DNA from: Flavivirga aquatica
GTDB lineage: Bacteria > Bacteroidota > Bacteroidia > Flavobacteriales > Flavobacteriaceae
Length of the DNA stretch: 64,000 nt
Direction: 5' to 3'
Assembly (NCBI RefSeq): GCF_001747085.1
Contig: NZ_MDJD01000043.1
Coordinates: 62,001-126,000, forward strand
Shown here piece by piece: positions 35,011-43,955 of the stretch (its first letter is position 1; each line of letters starts with the position of its first letter). The notes under the pieces are model-generated. The model was not told the origin of the DNA. It searched no databases and saw only the letters and a list, made by a program, of their open reading frames with translations. The position numbers and the translations under genes are program-made.

Positions 35011-35046
35011 AAAAAGGGTGTATGGTTTTAATCCATACACCCTTTT
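35011..35046 (+). terminator. terminator after the PEBP gene
   Basis: AAAAAGGGTGTATGG pairs with CCATACACCCTTTT around a short loop; a T-rich run follows. Confidence 0.88.
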
Positions 35047-35456
35047 GTTGTTTTTTGAATAGTATATTAATTGTTATTTTGTTTGAAAGAATTTATTTTA
35101 GCAGAATAAAGATTTTATTTCAAATTGTTGAGCAACCATTTTATAAAACATGTATCTTAATGTCAGTATTGTATATACTTATAAATAAAAAATGATAAAA
35201 AACTATATTCTAAATAATCATGTCAAGTATAGTGTTGTTAGAAAGTTCCTAATAATATCACCAACTATATAATAGAAATTAGCAAAAAATATTAAGACTT
35301 GACAGAGTAATGAAATATTATAAACATCAGTTCATGTCTTTTTTAAGAATTAATAGGTTGGTAGTCATTATGTTTTGATGAGTTTAATAATGAATAAATT
35401 AAAAATATATTTCAATAAGATTTCCTACTTAATTTTAATTAAATACCCCCAGTATT
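35047..35456. other. non-coding stretch with second copy of a short repeat
   Basis: No gene is seen. The segment at 35290-35352 resembles 13563-13622 (ATATTATAAA, CATC, TCATGTCTTTT, AGAA in order). No promoter element with both boxes was found before the lipoprotein gene at 35457. Confidence 0.4.
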
Positions 35457-36008
35457 ATGTCAAAACTAGTAATCATTATTTCATTATCCCTTTTAGTTTT
35501 CTTTAGTTGTAATTTTTCAACAAATTCTAAAAATACAATACGAATTAAACGACCAGAAGCCCTTATTGTTTTACTTGAAACAATAAACAGTGATCCTTCA
35601 AATATTAAATATGCTCAACATAAGGTTTTAGGTAGGCTATTGTATCGTTTAATGGAATATAAATTTGATTCTAGTTGTAATAGCACTGCCATACATAGTG
35701 ATTTAGAAAAATCAGCATTAGTTGTTTTAGATAATGGAATTAAGAAACCTAGAGATTATTATGAAATACTTTCATATATGCTTCAAATAGAAAATGCTAA
35801 TATATGCTGTGAACTTTATAAAGATGAAAAAACAGGATTATACAAAACTAGAGATATAGCAATGAACCCAAACTATATAATAGATAATGAAATTAAGTTG
35901 CGAGAATGGTTAATTTCAGATGAGAAAAATCAAATTCGTTTAAATCAAATTTTATCTAATAAAAACATAAATAATCGAGAAGATTGGTATGAAACGGAAT
36001 CTATATAG
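35457..36008 (+). CDS. small lipoprotein of unknown function
   Basis: This 183-residue protein starts with a lipoprotein signal (IIISLSLLVFFSC). The mature part is mostly helical, with a repeated pattern of a 25-residue helix pair and three cysteines (SSCNS, NICCEL). No family is recognised. Low G+C content and isolation from other genes suggest a lineage-specific gene. It converges with the lipoprotein gene at 36086. Confidence 0.6.
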   Translation: MSKLVIIISLSLLVFFSCNFSTNSKNTIRIKRPEALIVLLETINSDPSNIKYAQHKVLGRLLYRLMEYKFDSSCNSTAIHSDLEKSALVVLDNGIKKPRDYYEILSYMLQIENANICCELYKDEKTGLYKTRDIAMNPNYIIDNEIKLREWLISDEKNQIRLNQILSNKNINNREDWYETESI

Positions 36009-36085
36009 TTTATGTTTTAAATGAATCTTTAATATTTTTTTGTATCTATATGATTAAATAATAAAAATAGGATTGACTTAGTGGA

Positions 36086-36925
36086 TTATAGCCCAAATTC
36101 ATACAAATTTCCGCCATCACCATGTGCTTTTTCATCAGTAATGTATACTGTTTTAGCATTTTTAAAACAAATACCTTCTTTTTGTGTGTCAGAATGAAAA
36201 TTGTAGGTTTTAACCGTTCCGTTAAAGAAATTGTCTGAAACAAAATTGGTAAAAACAAATATGGACTTTTGAGTAAGTAGAGCTACTTGTTTACCGTCGT
36301 TACTAATATCTGCTGATGTTACCCAACATTGTAAATCGCTACAGGAGTTAAATGAACCTATAAATTTTGCAATGTGCTTGCCTTTTTTAGCAGGAATTTT
36401 ATATAAATATGTTTTTCCATAATTGTTTTTTACACGACTTTTAGTAAACAGATATAAGTTATTGTTAAAATGAAAAAAAGCTTCGCAGTCGAAGTGCATA
36501 TTTTTCTTTTTGGGAGGGAATTTTTTTTGATTTGGATATTTAAAAGAAATACGTTTAATGTCAACTTTATCAGAACTATATAAATCATCATTATTAACTT
36601 TTAATATAGCTAGATTTTTTCTTTTATTGGTGTTATTGCCAAAATCCCCAATGTAGAGATTGCCTTTTTTATCTGAAGTTAAATCTTCCCAATCGTTGTT
36701 TTTGGCGTCAATTTTTAGTTTTTGAATGATTTCTCCTTGGTTGTTTAATCCGAATAGTTTAGGAGCATTGCCACTATCATTCAGCATCCAAATAAAATCA
36801 GAATTTATTGTAGTTTCTATACCAGAAACTTCATTTAAAGCTTTTGGAAGATCTGCAATAATGTTTGAATTCGTAGTTTGACAACTAAAAATTAATAATA
36901 AAGTTAATAAGAGTAATTTATTCAT
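36086..36925 (-). CDS. lipoprotein with beta-propeller-like repeats
   Basis: This is a 279-residue protein with a lipoprotein signal (LLLTLLLIFSC). Repeats of the type NDSGNAPKLFGLNNQGEI, then WEDLTSDKKGNLYIGDFGNN, WVTSADISNDGKQVALLT and KEGICFKNAKTVYITDE resemble the blades of six-bladed NHL/SdiA-regulated type propellers. The end (GDGGNLYEFGL) is also typical. There are no catalytic residues, so it is likely a surface-anchored binding protein. It is divergent from the GDPD gene. Confidence 0.7.
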   Translation of the reverse strand: MNKLLLLTLLLIFSCQTTNSNIIADLPKALNEVSGIETTINSDFIWMLNDSGNAPKLFGLNNQGEIIQKLKIDAKNNDWEDLTSDKKGNLYIGDFGNNTNKRKNLAILKVNNDDLYSSDKVDIKRISFKYPNQKKFPPKKKNMHFDCEAFFHFNNNLYLFTKSRVKNNYGKTYLYKIPAKKGKHIAKFIGSFNSCSDLQCWVTSADISNDGKQVALLTQKSIFVFTNFVSDNFFNGTVKTYNFHSDTQKEGICFKNAKTVYITDEKAHGDGGNLYEFGL

Positions 36926-36975
36926 TTGACCAAAATAATAAATATTAAATTTACATTTTTTGAATTTAAAATTAA

Positions 36976-37662
36976 ATGAATAGAAACTGTTTGTCTATAG
37001 GGCACAGAGGAGCCAAAGGACATATTACAGAAAACACTTTAGAGTCTATACAGTGGGCTTTAGATTTTGGAGTTGATGGTATTGAAATAGATGTACATTT
37101 ATGTGCTTCTGGTGAGTTAGTGGTATTTCATGATTTCACATTAGATAGAATTACAAATGGTACAGGTGAAATTTCAAAAAAGACACTTACTGAATTAAAA
37201 AAAATTAAAGTAGAGGATAAATATAGTATACCTACGCTAGAAGAGGTCTTAAATGTTGTTAATAGAAAATGTTTTATAAATATTGAGCTAAAGGGGGAGG
37301 AGACTTTTAAAGAGATCTGTAGAATAATTGATCGTTATGTCGCAGAAAAAGGTTGGAAGTATCAAGATTTTATAGTGTCTAGTTTTCAAGAAGCTTTACT
37401 TTTGTCTGTATACAATATTAATAAAAAAGTACCTTTAGGAGTACTTACAGATATAAATTTAGAACAGTCGGCTGTTTTTGGTAAGACTATAAATGCGATC
37501 GCGATTCATCCAGACTATACGATGCTAACTAAAGAAAATATAGCAAAATTAAAGCAAGGTTATAAAGTGTTTACTTGGACGGTAAATAATAAACAAACCA
37601 TAGAAAGAGTAAAGAGCTATGGTGTAGATGGTATCATTTCAGATTTCCCAGATAGTATATGA
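36976..37662 (+). CDS. glycerophosphodiester phosphodiesterase
   Basis: This is a 228-residue cytoplasmic GDPD-family enzyme that hydrolyses glycerophosphodiesters to glycerol-3-phosphate and an alcohol. Conserved active-site residues are visible: GHRGAKGHITENTL (H10, R11), DGIEIDVHL (E37, D39) and VVFHDFTLDRITNG (H52). The barrel ends in VDGIISDFPD. It overlaps the next gene by 4 bp. Confidence 0.92.
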   Translation: MNRNCLSIGHRGAKGHITENTLESIQWALDFGVDGIEIDVHLCASGELVVFHDFTLDRITNGTGEISKKTLTELKKIKVEDKYSIPTLEEVLNVVNRKCFINIELKGEETFKEICRIIDRYVAEKGWKYQDFIVSSFQEALLLSVYNINKKVPLGVLTDINLEQSAVFGKTINAIAIHPDYTMLTKENIAKLKQGYKVFTWTVNNKQTIERVKSYGVDGIISDFPDSI

Positions 37663-38870
37663 TTGAAAAAGACGTAATAATTGTAGGAGGTGGAGCGGCA
37701 GGTTTTTTTGCAGCCATTAATATTGCGGAGCAAAATCCGAAATTAAAAGTAGCTATTTTAGAACGTGGAAAAGAAGGGCTCCAAAAGGTGAAAGTTTCAG
37801 GAGGAGGTAGATGTAATGTCACACATGCAGAATTTATCCCTTCAGAATTGGTACAGAGTTATCCACGTGGTGAAAAAGAACTTTTAGGACCATTTCATCA
37901 ATTCATGACGGGCGATACTATAGAATGGTTTGAAAAAAGAGGTGTTGAACTTAAGATAGAAGATGATGGACGCATGTTTCCTGTAACTAATAGTTCGCAA
38001 ACGATTATAGATTGTTTTTTAAGTGAAGCCAAAAAACATAAGGTTGATATATTATACAATCATTCAGTACAATCTATAAAAAAACATAATGACAGGTTTT
38101 CTCTAGAAACTTCCCAAGGTGAATTTTCATCAGAAAAATTATTAATTGCAACAGGAAGTAATACTAAAATATGGAAGCTTATAGAAGGCTTTGGGCATAC
38201 TGTTTCTCAGCCTGTTCCCTCATTATTTACGTTTAATATAAAAGACGAACGTATAACCGATGTTCCTGGAGTGGTCGCTTTACATGTAGAGGTGAAAGTT
38301 ATAAATACAGATTTATGGAGTGAAGGCCCTTTGTTGATTACGCATTGGGGAATGAGTGCTCCAGCAATTTTAAAACTATCTGCTTTTGGAGCTTTGGAAC
38401 TTGCTAAACGTGATTATAAATTTCAAATAGAAATTAATTTTATAAGACAGTCTTTTAACGATTGTTTGGAGGTTTTAAAAATTTTAAAACAAGACTTAGC
38501 AAAAAAAACAGTGTATAAATCGACGCAATTTGATTTGCCTAAACGCCTTTGGCATAAGTTAGTTTTAGCATCAAATATGAATGAAGAAACCCGATGGGCA
38601 GATTTAAATAAATCACAATTAGAAAATTTATCAAGCCAATTAACAACAGCTATTTTTAATGTTGATGGAAAAAGTACGTTTAAGGAAGAATTTGTAACTG
38701 CAGGAGGAATCAATTTAAAAGAAGTTAATTTTAAGACCTTTGAAAGTAAATTACATAAAAATTTATATTTTGCTGGAGAAGTGATAAATGTAGATGCAAT
38801 TACTGGTGGGTTTAACTTTCAAAATGCTTGGACTGGTGGTTATATTGTTGCTAAATCAATTTCAAAATGA
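37659..38870 (+). CDS. HI0933/YhiN-family FAD-dependent oxidoreductase
   Basis: This is a 403-residue flavoprotein. The FAD motif is VIIVGGGAAGFFAAINIAEQ, followed by KVSGGGRCNVTH, the family signature of the HI0933-like group. The C-terminus has TAGGINLKEVNF and FAGEVINVDAITGGFNFQNA, which close the FAD site. Members have been described as BaiN or aminoacetone-oxidase-like, but the natural substrate is unclear. ATGA overlaps join it to both neighbours. Confidence 0.92.
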   Translation: MIEKDVIIVGGGAAGFFAAINIAEQNPKLKVAILERGKEGLQKVKVSGGGRCNVTHAEFIPSELVQSYPRGEKELLGPFHQFMTGDTIEWFEKRGVELKIEDDGRMFPVTNSSQTIIDCFLSEAKKHKVDILYNHSVQSIKKHNDRFSLETSQGEFSSEKLLIATGSNTKIWKLIEGFGHTVSQPVPSLFTFNIKDERITDVPGVVALHVEVKVINTDLWSEGPLLITHWGMSAPAILKLSAFGALELAKRDYKFQIEINFIRQSFNDCLEVLKILKQDLAKKTVYKSTQFDLPKRLWHKLVLASNMNEETRWADLNKSQLENLSSQLTTAIFNVDGKSTFKEEFVTAGGINLKEVNFKTFESKLHKNLYFAGEVINVDAITGGFNFQNAWTGGYIVAKSISK

Positions 38871-39397
38871 TGAAAAAATACATAGCATTACTAAGGGGGA
38901 TAAATGTTAGCGGATGTAAAAAAGTTCCTATGGCAGAATTACGAGAATTACTTTCTAAGGTAGGGTTTAGAAACGTTCAAACCTATATTCAAAGTGGGAA
39001 TGTGGTATTTCAATCTTCAGAAGGTAATAAACAGGCCTTAGAAGAAATAATTCAAAATGAAATCCAACAGTGTTTTGGATTTGAAGTTCCTGTTTTAGTG
39101 CTAACTTCATCAGAAATAAAAGAAATCTTTGATAGTTGTCCTTTTTCAGAAGAAAAAAAAGAAAAAAGTTATTTTACATTATTACATACAACTCCAAGTC
39201 AAGAATTGGTTATTTCTACATTAAAAGAGGATTATCCAAACGAAACATTTTATATTAAAGATCAATGCGTCTATTTCTATTCTTTAAACGGATATGGAAA
39301 GGCAAAGTGCAACAATAATTTTTTTGAACGAAAATTAAAAGTTTCAGCAACAACAAGAAATTATAAAACTATGGTAAAGTTGATAGCAATGTCATGA
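38867..39397 (+). CDS. DUF1697-family protein
   Basis: This 176-residue protein starts YIALLRGINVSGCKKVPMAE, followed by LLSKVGFRNVQTYIQSGNVV, which are the hallmarks of DUF1697. The function is unknown. It overlaps the flavoprotein stop by 4 bp and ends the three-gene GDPD operon. Confidence 0.92.
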   Translation: MMKKYIALLRGINVSGCKKVPMAELRELLSKVGFRNVQTYIQSGNVVFQSSEGNKQALEEIIQNEIQQCFGFEVPVLVLTSSEIKEIFDSCPFSEEKKEKSYFTLLHTTPSQELVISTLKEDYPNETFYIKDQCVYFYSLNGYGKAKCNNNFFERKLKVSATTRNYKTMVKLIAMS

Positions 39398-39426
39398 GTT
39401 ATCGAGTAAGACCATTAGATATTTCC

Positions 39427-39434
39427 TATTTTTG
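39427..39434 (+). promoter_or_regulatory. -7 element TATTTTTG upstream of mvaD
   Basis: Exact TAnnTTTG match 35 bp before the mvaD start. Confidence 0.4.
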
Positions 39435-39469
39435 CCAAAAATTAATCATTGATTTCTGATATTTAATAT

Positions 39470-40588
39470 ATGACAGAGCAACAATTTATCCCGCAACCTT
39501 ACACGAATTCAGTTGAAAACGGAAGTTTTACTTGGTCGTCTCCAAGTAATATTGCTTTGGTGAAATATTGGGGAAAAAAGAAAGATCAAATCCCAGAAAA
39601 CCCATCTATTAGTTTTACTCTAGATCATTGTAAAACCACAACAATATTAAGCTTTTCTAAAAAAGAAAATCAAGATAGTTTTTCTTTTGAAGTCTTTTTA
39701 GATGGAGAAAAGAAAGATGATTTTAAACCTAAAATCGAGACGTTTTTTAAACGAATTGAGGTGTATTTGCCTTTTTTAAAAACGTATCATTTTAAAATAG
39801 AAACATCTAACACATTTCCGCATAGTTCTGGTATAGCCTCATCGGCATCTGGTATGAGTGCTTTGGCATTATGTTTAATGAGTATGGAAAAAGAGCTTGT
39901 GTTAAACAGTGCTCTAAGCAAAGTTGAAGGGGGTAAAGAAAATTTTGAAGATTTTTTTACTCAAAAAGCATCCTTTTTAGCAAGATTAGGTTCGGGAAGT
40001 GCATGTAGAAGTCTTGAAGGTGATTTGGTTGTCTGGGGAGAACATGAAAATGTTGTAGGAAGTTCAGATTTATTTGGAGTTAAGTATCCGTTTGAGGTAC
40101 ATCAAAATTTTAAAAATTATCATGATACAATTTTATTAGTAGATAAAGGTGAAAAGCAAGTAAGTAGTACTGTTGGGCATAATTTAATGCATGGTCATGC
40201 ATTTGCGGGAGAACGTTTTAAACAGGCTCGCACTAACTTATCTCACCTAATTAATGTTTTAAAAGAAGGTGATTTAGATGCTTTTATAGCTCTAGTTGAA
40301 AGTGAAGCATTAACGCTTCATGCGATGATGATGACGAGCATGCCATATTTTATTTTAATGAAACCAAATACTTTGGAAATTATAAATAAGATTTGGGCGT
40401 ATAGACAAGAGTCTGGTTCTAAAGTATGCTTTACTTTAGATGCAGGAGCAAATGTACATGTGTTGTATCCAGAAAAAGAATCGGGAAAAGTACTCGAATT
40501 TATTAAGAACGAGTTAGTTGGATATTGTCAAAATGGTCATTATATTAGTGATAAAATTGGTTTTGGAGCAAAATTAATTAATAATTAA
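39470..40588 (+). CDS. mvaD: diphosphomevalonate decarboxylase
   Basis: This 372-residue GHMP-fold enzyme converts mevalonate diphosphate to isopentenyl diphosphate. Diagnostic segments are SPSNIALVKYWGKKKDQIPE with NPSISFTLD, the phosphate loop PHSSGIASSASGMSALALC, GSGSACRSLEGDLVVWG and the C-terminal CFTLDAGANVHVLYP. With the mevalonate kinase homologue downstream it shows that this organism uses the mevalonate route, as is usual in Flavobacteriaceae. Confidence 0.95.
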   Translation: MTEQQFIPQPYTNSVENGSFTWSSPSNIALVKYWGKKKDQIPENPSISFTLDHCKTTTILSFSKKENQDSFSFEVFLDGEKKDDFKPKIETFFKRIEVYLPFLKTYHFKIETSNTFPHSSGIASSASGMSALALCLMSMEKELVLNSALSKVEGGKENFEDFFTQKASFLARLGSGSACRSLEGDLVVWGEHENVVGSSDLFGVKYPFEVHQNFKNYHDTILLVDKGEKQVSSTVGHNLMHGHAFAGERFKQARTNLSHLINVLKEGDLDAFIALVESEALTLHAMMMTSMPYFILMKPNTLEIINKIWAYRQESGSKVCFTLDAGANVHVLYPEKESGKVLEFIKNELVGYCQNGHYISDKIGFGAKLINN

Positions 40589-40646
40589 ATAGATAATAGT
40601 GAATAATTAAAATGTATGTTTATCGCTGATTTTAATTCAAATTATT

Positions 40647-40993
40647 ATGAAACAAAATGTTATTAAAGATAAAAGCTTTAGTTTTGCAGTAGATATTATA
40701 AATTTATATAAGGAATTGGCATACAATAAGAAAGAATATGTAATGTCAAGACAATTATTAAAATCAGGAACATTAATAGGTGCAAATATGAGAGAAACAG
40801 AATTTGCCCAAAGTAAACCGGATTTTGTAAGTAAGGTCAATAAGTCTTAAAGAAACAAATGAAAACCGATTATTGGTTAGATTTACTTGATGAAACTAAA
40901 TTTATTGATGAAGATGAATTTAAAGTATTTAAACCCAAATCAATCGAGATGTTGAGATTATTAGTGAATATAGTTAAATCATCTAAGCATTGA
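40647..40993 (+). pseudogene. frameshifted four-helix-bundle protein (23S rRNA IVP family)
   Basis: The first 62 residues (FSFAVDIINLYKELAYNKKE, LKSGTLIGANMRETEFAQSK) belong to the S23/IVP four-helix-bundle family. A stop occurs at 40848-40850, but the family sequence resumes in another frame as ISLKETNE and in a third as TDYWLDLLDETKFIDEDEF, ending IVKSSKH at 40993. Two single-base changes explain this, so the gene is broken unless the sequence has errors. It separates mvaD from the mevalonate kinase gene. Confidence 0.85.
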
Positions 40994-41029
40994 TTATTAA
41001 TTTTACATTATTAATTTTTAATTAATTTT

Positions 41030-41965
41030 ATGAAAGGACCGCTTTTTTACTCGAAAATATTACTCTTTGGAGAATATGGAATTATTAAAGATTCTAAAGG
41101 TTTATCTATCCCCTATAGTTTTTATAATGGCGCTTTAAAGGCAGATGAAAATCTTTCTGAAAATGAAAGTGCTAAAACATCTAACGAAAGTTTAAAGCGA
41201 TATATTGATTATTTAGAAAAGATTAATCCTGAATTAGTTCTTTTTGATATTGAGCTATTAAAGCGTCATGTAAATACAGGCATGTATTTCGATTCGTCTA
41301 TACCTCAGGGTTATGGAGTAGGGAGTAGTGGCGCCCTTGTAGCTGCTATTTACGATAAATACGCTCAAGATAAGATTACGGTTCTAGAAAATTTAACAAG
41401 AGAAAAGCTTTTAAAGCTTAAAGCTATTTTTTCTGAAATGGAATCATTTTTTCATGGTAAATCTTCAGGGTTAGACCCTTTAAATAGCTATTTAAGCATT
41501 CCAATACTTATAAATTCTAAAGATAATATTGAAGCAACAGGAATTCCTTCTCAAAAAACAGAAGGTAAGAATGCTGTATTCTTATTAGATAGTGGTATTA
41601 TAGGAGAAACAGCACCTATGGTAAGTTTGTTTATGGAAAACATGAAGCAAGAAGGTTTCCGTAGTATGCTTAAAAATCAATTTATTAAACATACAGATGC
41701 TTGTGTTGACGATTTTTTAAATGGAGATATAAAGTCTTTATTTAGAAATACAAAACAATTATCGAAAGTGGTTTTAAGTCATTTTAAGCCTATGATTCCA
41801 CAGCAATTTCACGAATTGTGGAAAAAGGGTATAGAAACAAATGAATATTACCTAAAGCTTTGTGGTTCTGGTGGTGGTGGATATATTCTAGGATTTACTG
41901 AGGATATAGATAAAGCAAAACAATCTCTTGCAGCTTATAAATTGGAAGTTGTTTATAATTTCTAA
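41030..41965 (+). CDS. mvk: mevalonate kinase-like GHMP kinase
   Basis: This is a 311-residue GHMP kinase. Its motifs are the N-terminal YSKILLFGEYGIIKDSKGL, the phosphate loop IPQGYGVGSSGALVAAIYD, HGKSSGLDPLNSYLSIP, and the C-terminal GSGGGGYILGF. It is linked to mvaD and to a prenyltransferase, so mevalonate is the most likely substrate; phosphomevalonate cannot be fully excluded from sequence. Confidence 0.88.
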   Translation: MKGPLFYSKILLFGEYGIIKDSKGLSIPYSFYNGALKADENLSENESAKTSNESLKRYIDYLEKINPELVLFDIELLKRHVNTGMYFDSSIPQGYGVGSSGALVAAIYDKYAQDKITVLENLTREKLLKLKAIFSEMESFFHGKSSGLDPLNSYLSIPILINSKDNIEATGIPSQKTEGKNAVFLLDSGIIGETAPMVSLFMENMKQEGFRSMLKNQFIKHTDACVDDFLNGDIKSLFRNTKQLSKVVLSHFKPMIPQQFHELWKKGIETNEYYLKLCGSGGGGYILGFTEDIDKAKQSLAAYKLEVVYNF

Positions 41966-42021
41966 GTGTTTGTCATCGTTAATGTTATAGTTGATGAACT
42001 CTTAATTAAATTACTTCTTTT

Positions 42022-42924
42022 ATGTTAACCCGAAGACAGAAACACATTTTACTTAAGTTTTTTAGTATGTTTTCTGTAGTTAGAGGCTATAATATATTAG
42101 TTATAGTAGTTGCTCAATATTTAACTTCTATTTACATTTTAGCACACGATAAAGCTTTAAAGGAAGTTGTTTTTGATGTTAATTTACTCATATTGGTTTT
42201 AGCTTCGGCGGCAACTATAGCTGGAGGTTATATTATTAATAATTTTTATGATTCTGAAAAAGATTTAATAAACAGACCTATTAAATCTAGGTTAGATAGA
42301 TTGGTAAGTCAAAATACAAAACTGTCTTTTTATTTTGTGCTTAACTTTCTAGCGGTTGTAATGGTAAGCTATGTGTCTTTTAGTGCCGTAATTTTCTTTG
42401 CTGTTTATATTTTTGCTATTTGGTTTTATTCACACAAATTAAAGAAAATGCCTTTTGTAGGTAATATAACTTCTGCAATTTTAACTATAACACCATTTTT
42501 TGCCATTTTTATATATTATAAAAACTTTGAAACAGTCATTTTTGTTCATGCGATGTTTTTATTTTTAATAATTTCGATGCGAGAATTAACTAAAGATTTA
42601 GAAAATATAAAAGGTGATTTAGCTCATAATTATAAAACGATTCCTGTAGTTTATGGGGAGAAAGCCTCAAAAACAATGCTGACTATATTGTTTTTATTAG
42701 CATTAGTTCCTGTATATTTTTTGCTTTATAAGTATGAAGTAGGACATATGTATTTCTTTTTTTATCTGAGTGTTTTATTATTGTTAGTGTTTCTTTTATT
42801 ACTTTGGAAATCTAAAACAAAAACACAATATTTAGTGCTTCATAATATTTTGAAATTTATAGTTCTTGCAGGTGTTTTTAGCATCTTATTAATTGATGTT
42901 AGTGTTATTTTAAATCGAATTTAG
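42022..42924 (+). CDS. UbiA-family prenyltransferase, probable geranylgeranylglycerol-phosphate type
   Basis: This 300-residue membrane protein has about eight hydrophobic helices. The first aspartate motif is NNFYDSEKDLINRP (N-x3-D-x3-D) and the second is TKDLENIKGDLAHNYKTIPV. These bind magnesium and the prenyl diphosphate. In Bacteroidota, homologues of this subgroup are named after the archaeal ether-lipid enzyme, but the acceptor here is not certain. It lies 56 bp after the mevalonate kinase gene and 1 bp before the nitrilase. Confidence 0.85.
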   Translation: MLTRRQKHILLKFFSMFSVVRGYNILVIVVAQYLTSIYILAHDKALKEVVFDVNLLILVLASAATIAGGYIINNFYDSEKDLINRPIKSRLDRLVSQNTKLSFYFVLNFLAVVMVSYVSFSAVIFFAVYIFAIWFYSHKLKKMPFVGNITSAILTITPFFAIFIYYKNFETVIFVHAMFLFLIISMRELTKDLENIKGDLAHNYKTIPVVYGEKASKTMLTILFLLALVPVYFLLYKYEVGHMYFFFYLSVLLLLVFLLLLWKSKTKTQYLVLHNILKFIVLAGVFSILLIDVSVILNRI

Positions 42925-42925
42925 T

Positions 42926-43876
42926 ATGATGAATAATTTATTAAAAGTTGTGCTTGCACAAATTTCACCAGTATGGTTAAATAAAAAAGAGACTTTAAAG
43001 AAAGTTGAAAATTCTATTATTGAAGCCTCAAAAGAAGCTTGTGAATTAATTATTTTTGGAGAAGGGTTAATTCCTGGATATCCTTTTTGGTTAGCATTAA
43101 CGGGAGGAGCAGAATGGGATAAAAAGGTAAATAAAGAGATACATGCGCATTACGTTAGAAACTCAATTACTATTGAAAATGGTGATTTGGATACTGTTTG
43201 TAAGCTGGCTAAAGAGCATAATATAGCAATTTATTTAGGTGTTATTGAACGTCCTCTAGATAGAGGAGGACATAGTGTATATGCATCTTTAGTGTATGTT
43301 AATCAAGAAGGTGAGATTCAATCTGTTCATAGAAAATTACAGCCTACTTACGATGAGCGTTTAACTTGGGCTCCTGGTGATGGGAATGGTTTGCAAGTTC
43401 ATCCCTTAAAAGATTTTACGGTAGGTGGTTTAAATTGCTGGGAAAATTGGATGCCGCTACCTAGGGCAGCATTATATGGTTTGGGAGAAAATTTACATAT
43501 TGCCGTATGGCCAGGTAGTGAATATAATACCAAAGATATTACACGTTTTATAGCGAGGGAGTCTCGTTCGTTTGTAATTTCGGTATCTAGTTTAATGAAT
43601 AAAAATGATTTTCCAAAAGATACACCTCATTTAGGTGAAATTCTAGAAAATGCCCCAGACGTTTTAGCTAATGGCGGAAGTTGTATCGCAGGACCAGATG
43701 GCGAATGGGTTACAGAGCCTGTTTTACATAAAGAAGGTTTAATTATTGAAACTATTGACTTTAATCGTGTATTGGAAGAACGTCAAAACTTTGATCCTGT
43801 TGGACATTATTCAAGACCAGATGTAACAAAACTTAATGTTAATAGAGAACGTCAATCTACTGTTGAATTTAAATGA
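42926..43876 (+). CDS. carbon-nitrogen hydrolase (nitrilase superfamily)
   Basis: This is a 316-residue protein. The Glu-Lys-Cys triad is visible as E46 (IIFGEGLIPGYPFW), the lysine in VHRKLQPTYDER and the cysteine in GGLNCWENWMPL. The GLIPGYPFW and CWENWMPL forms match true nitrilase or cyanide-type subgroups rather than amidases, so a nitrile or cyano compound may be the substrate. It starts 1 bp after the prenyltransferase stop. Confidence 0.88.
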   Translation: MMNNLLKVVLAQISPVWLNKKETLKKVENSIIEASKEACELIIFGEGLIPGYPFWLALTGGAEWDKKVNKEIHAHYVRNSITIENGDLDTVCKLAKEHNIAIYLGVIERPLDRGGHSVYASLVYVNQEGEIQSVHRKLQPTYDERLTWAPGDGNGLQVHPLKDFTVGGLNCWENWMPLPRAALYGLGENLHIAVWPGSEYNTKDITRFIARESRSFVISVSSLMNKNDFPKDTPHLGEILENAPDVLANGGSCIAGPDGEWVTEPVLHKEGLIIETIDFNRVLEERQNFDPVGHYSRPDVTKLNVNRERQSTVEFK

Positions 43877-43910
43877 TTATAAACTAGTAAAGGTTATTTA
43901 GCTTTTGATG

Positions 43911-43940
43911 TTTGAAAGCCAATGTCTTTACTTACCTTTG
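43911..43940 (+). promoter_or_regulatory. Bacteroidota promoter for the pseudouridine-synthase homologue
   Basis: TTTG (43911-43914) and TACCTTTG (43933-43940) match the -33 and -7 consensus with an 18-bp spacer. Transcription would start only a few bases before the ATG at 43956, which supports that start over the TTG at 43905. Confidence 0.6.
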
Positions 43941-43955
43941 CAAAAAATTAAAATT

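Noticed and set aside
36046-36258. 70-codon minus-strand open frame
   Set aside because: It overlaps the propeller lipoprotein in another frame and has no signal or domain.
40637-40840. 67-codon minus-strand open frame
   Set aside because: It is the shadow of the frameshifted four-helix-bundle gene on the plus strand.
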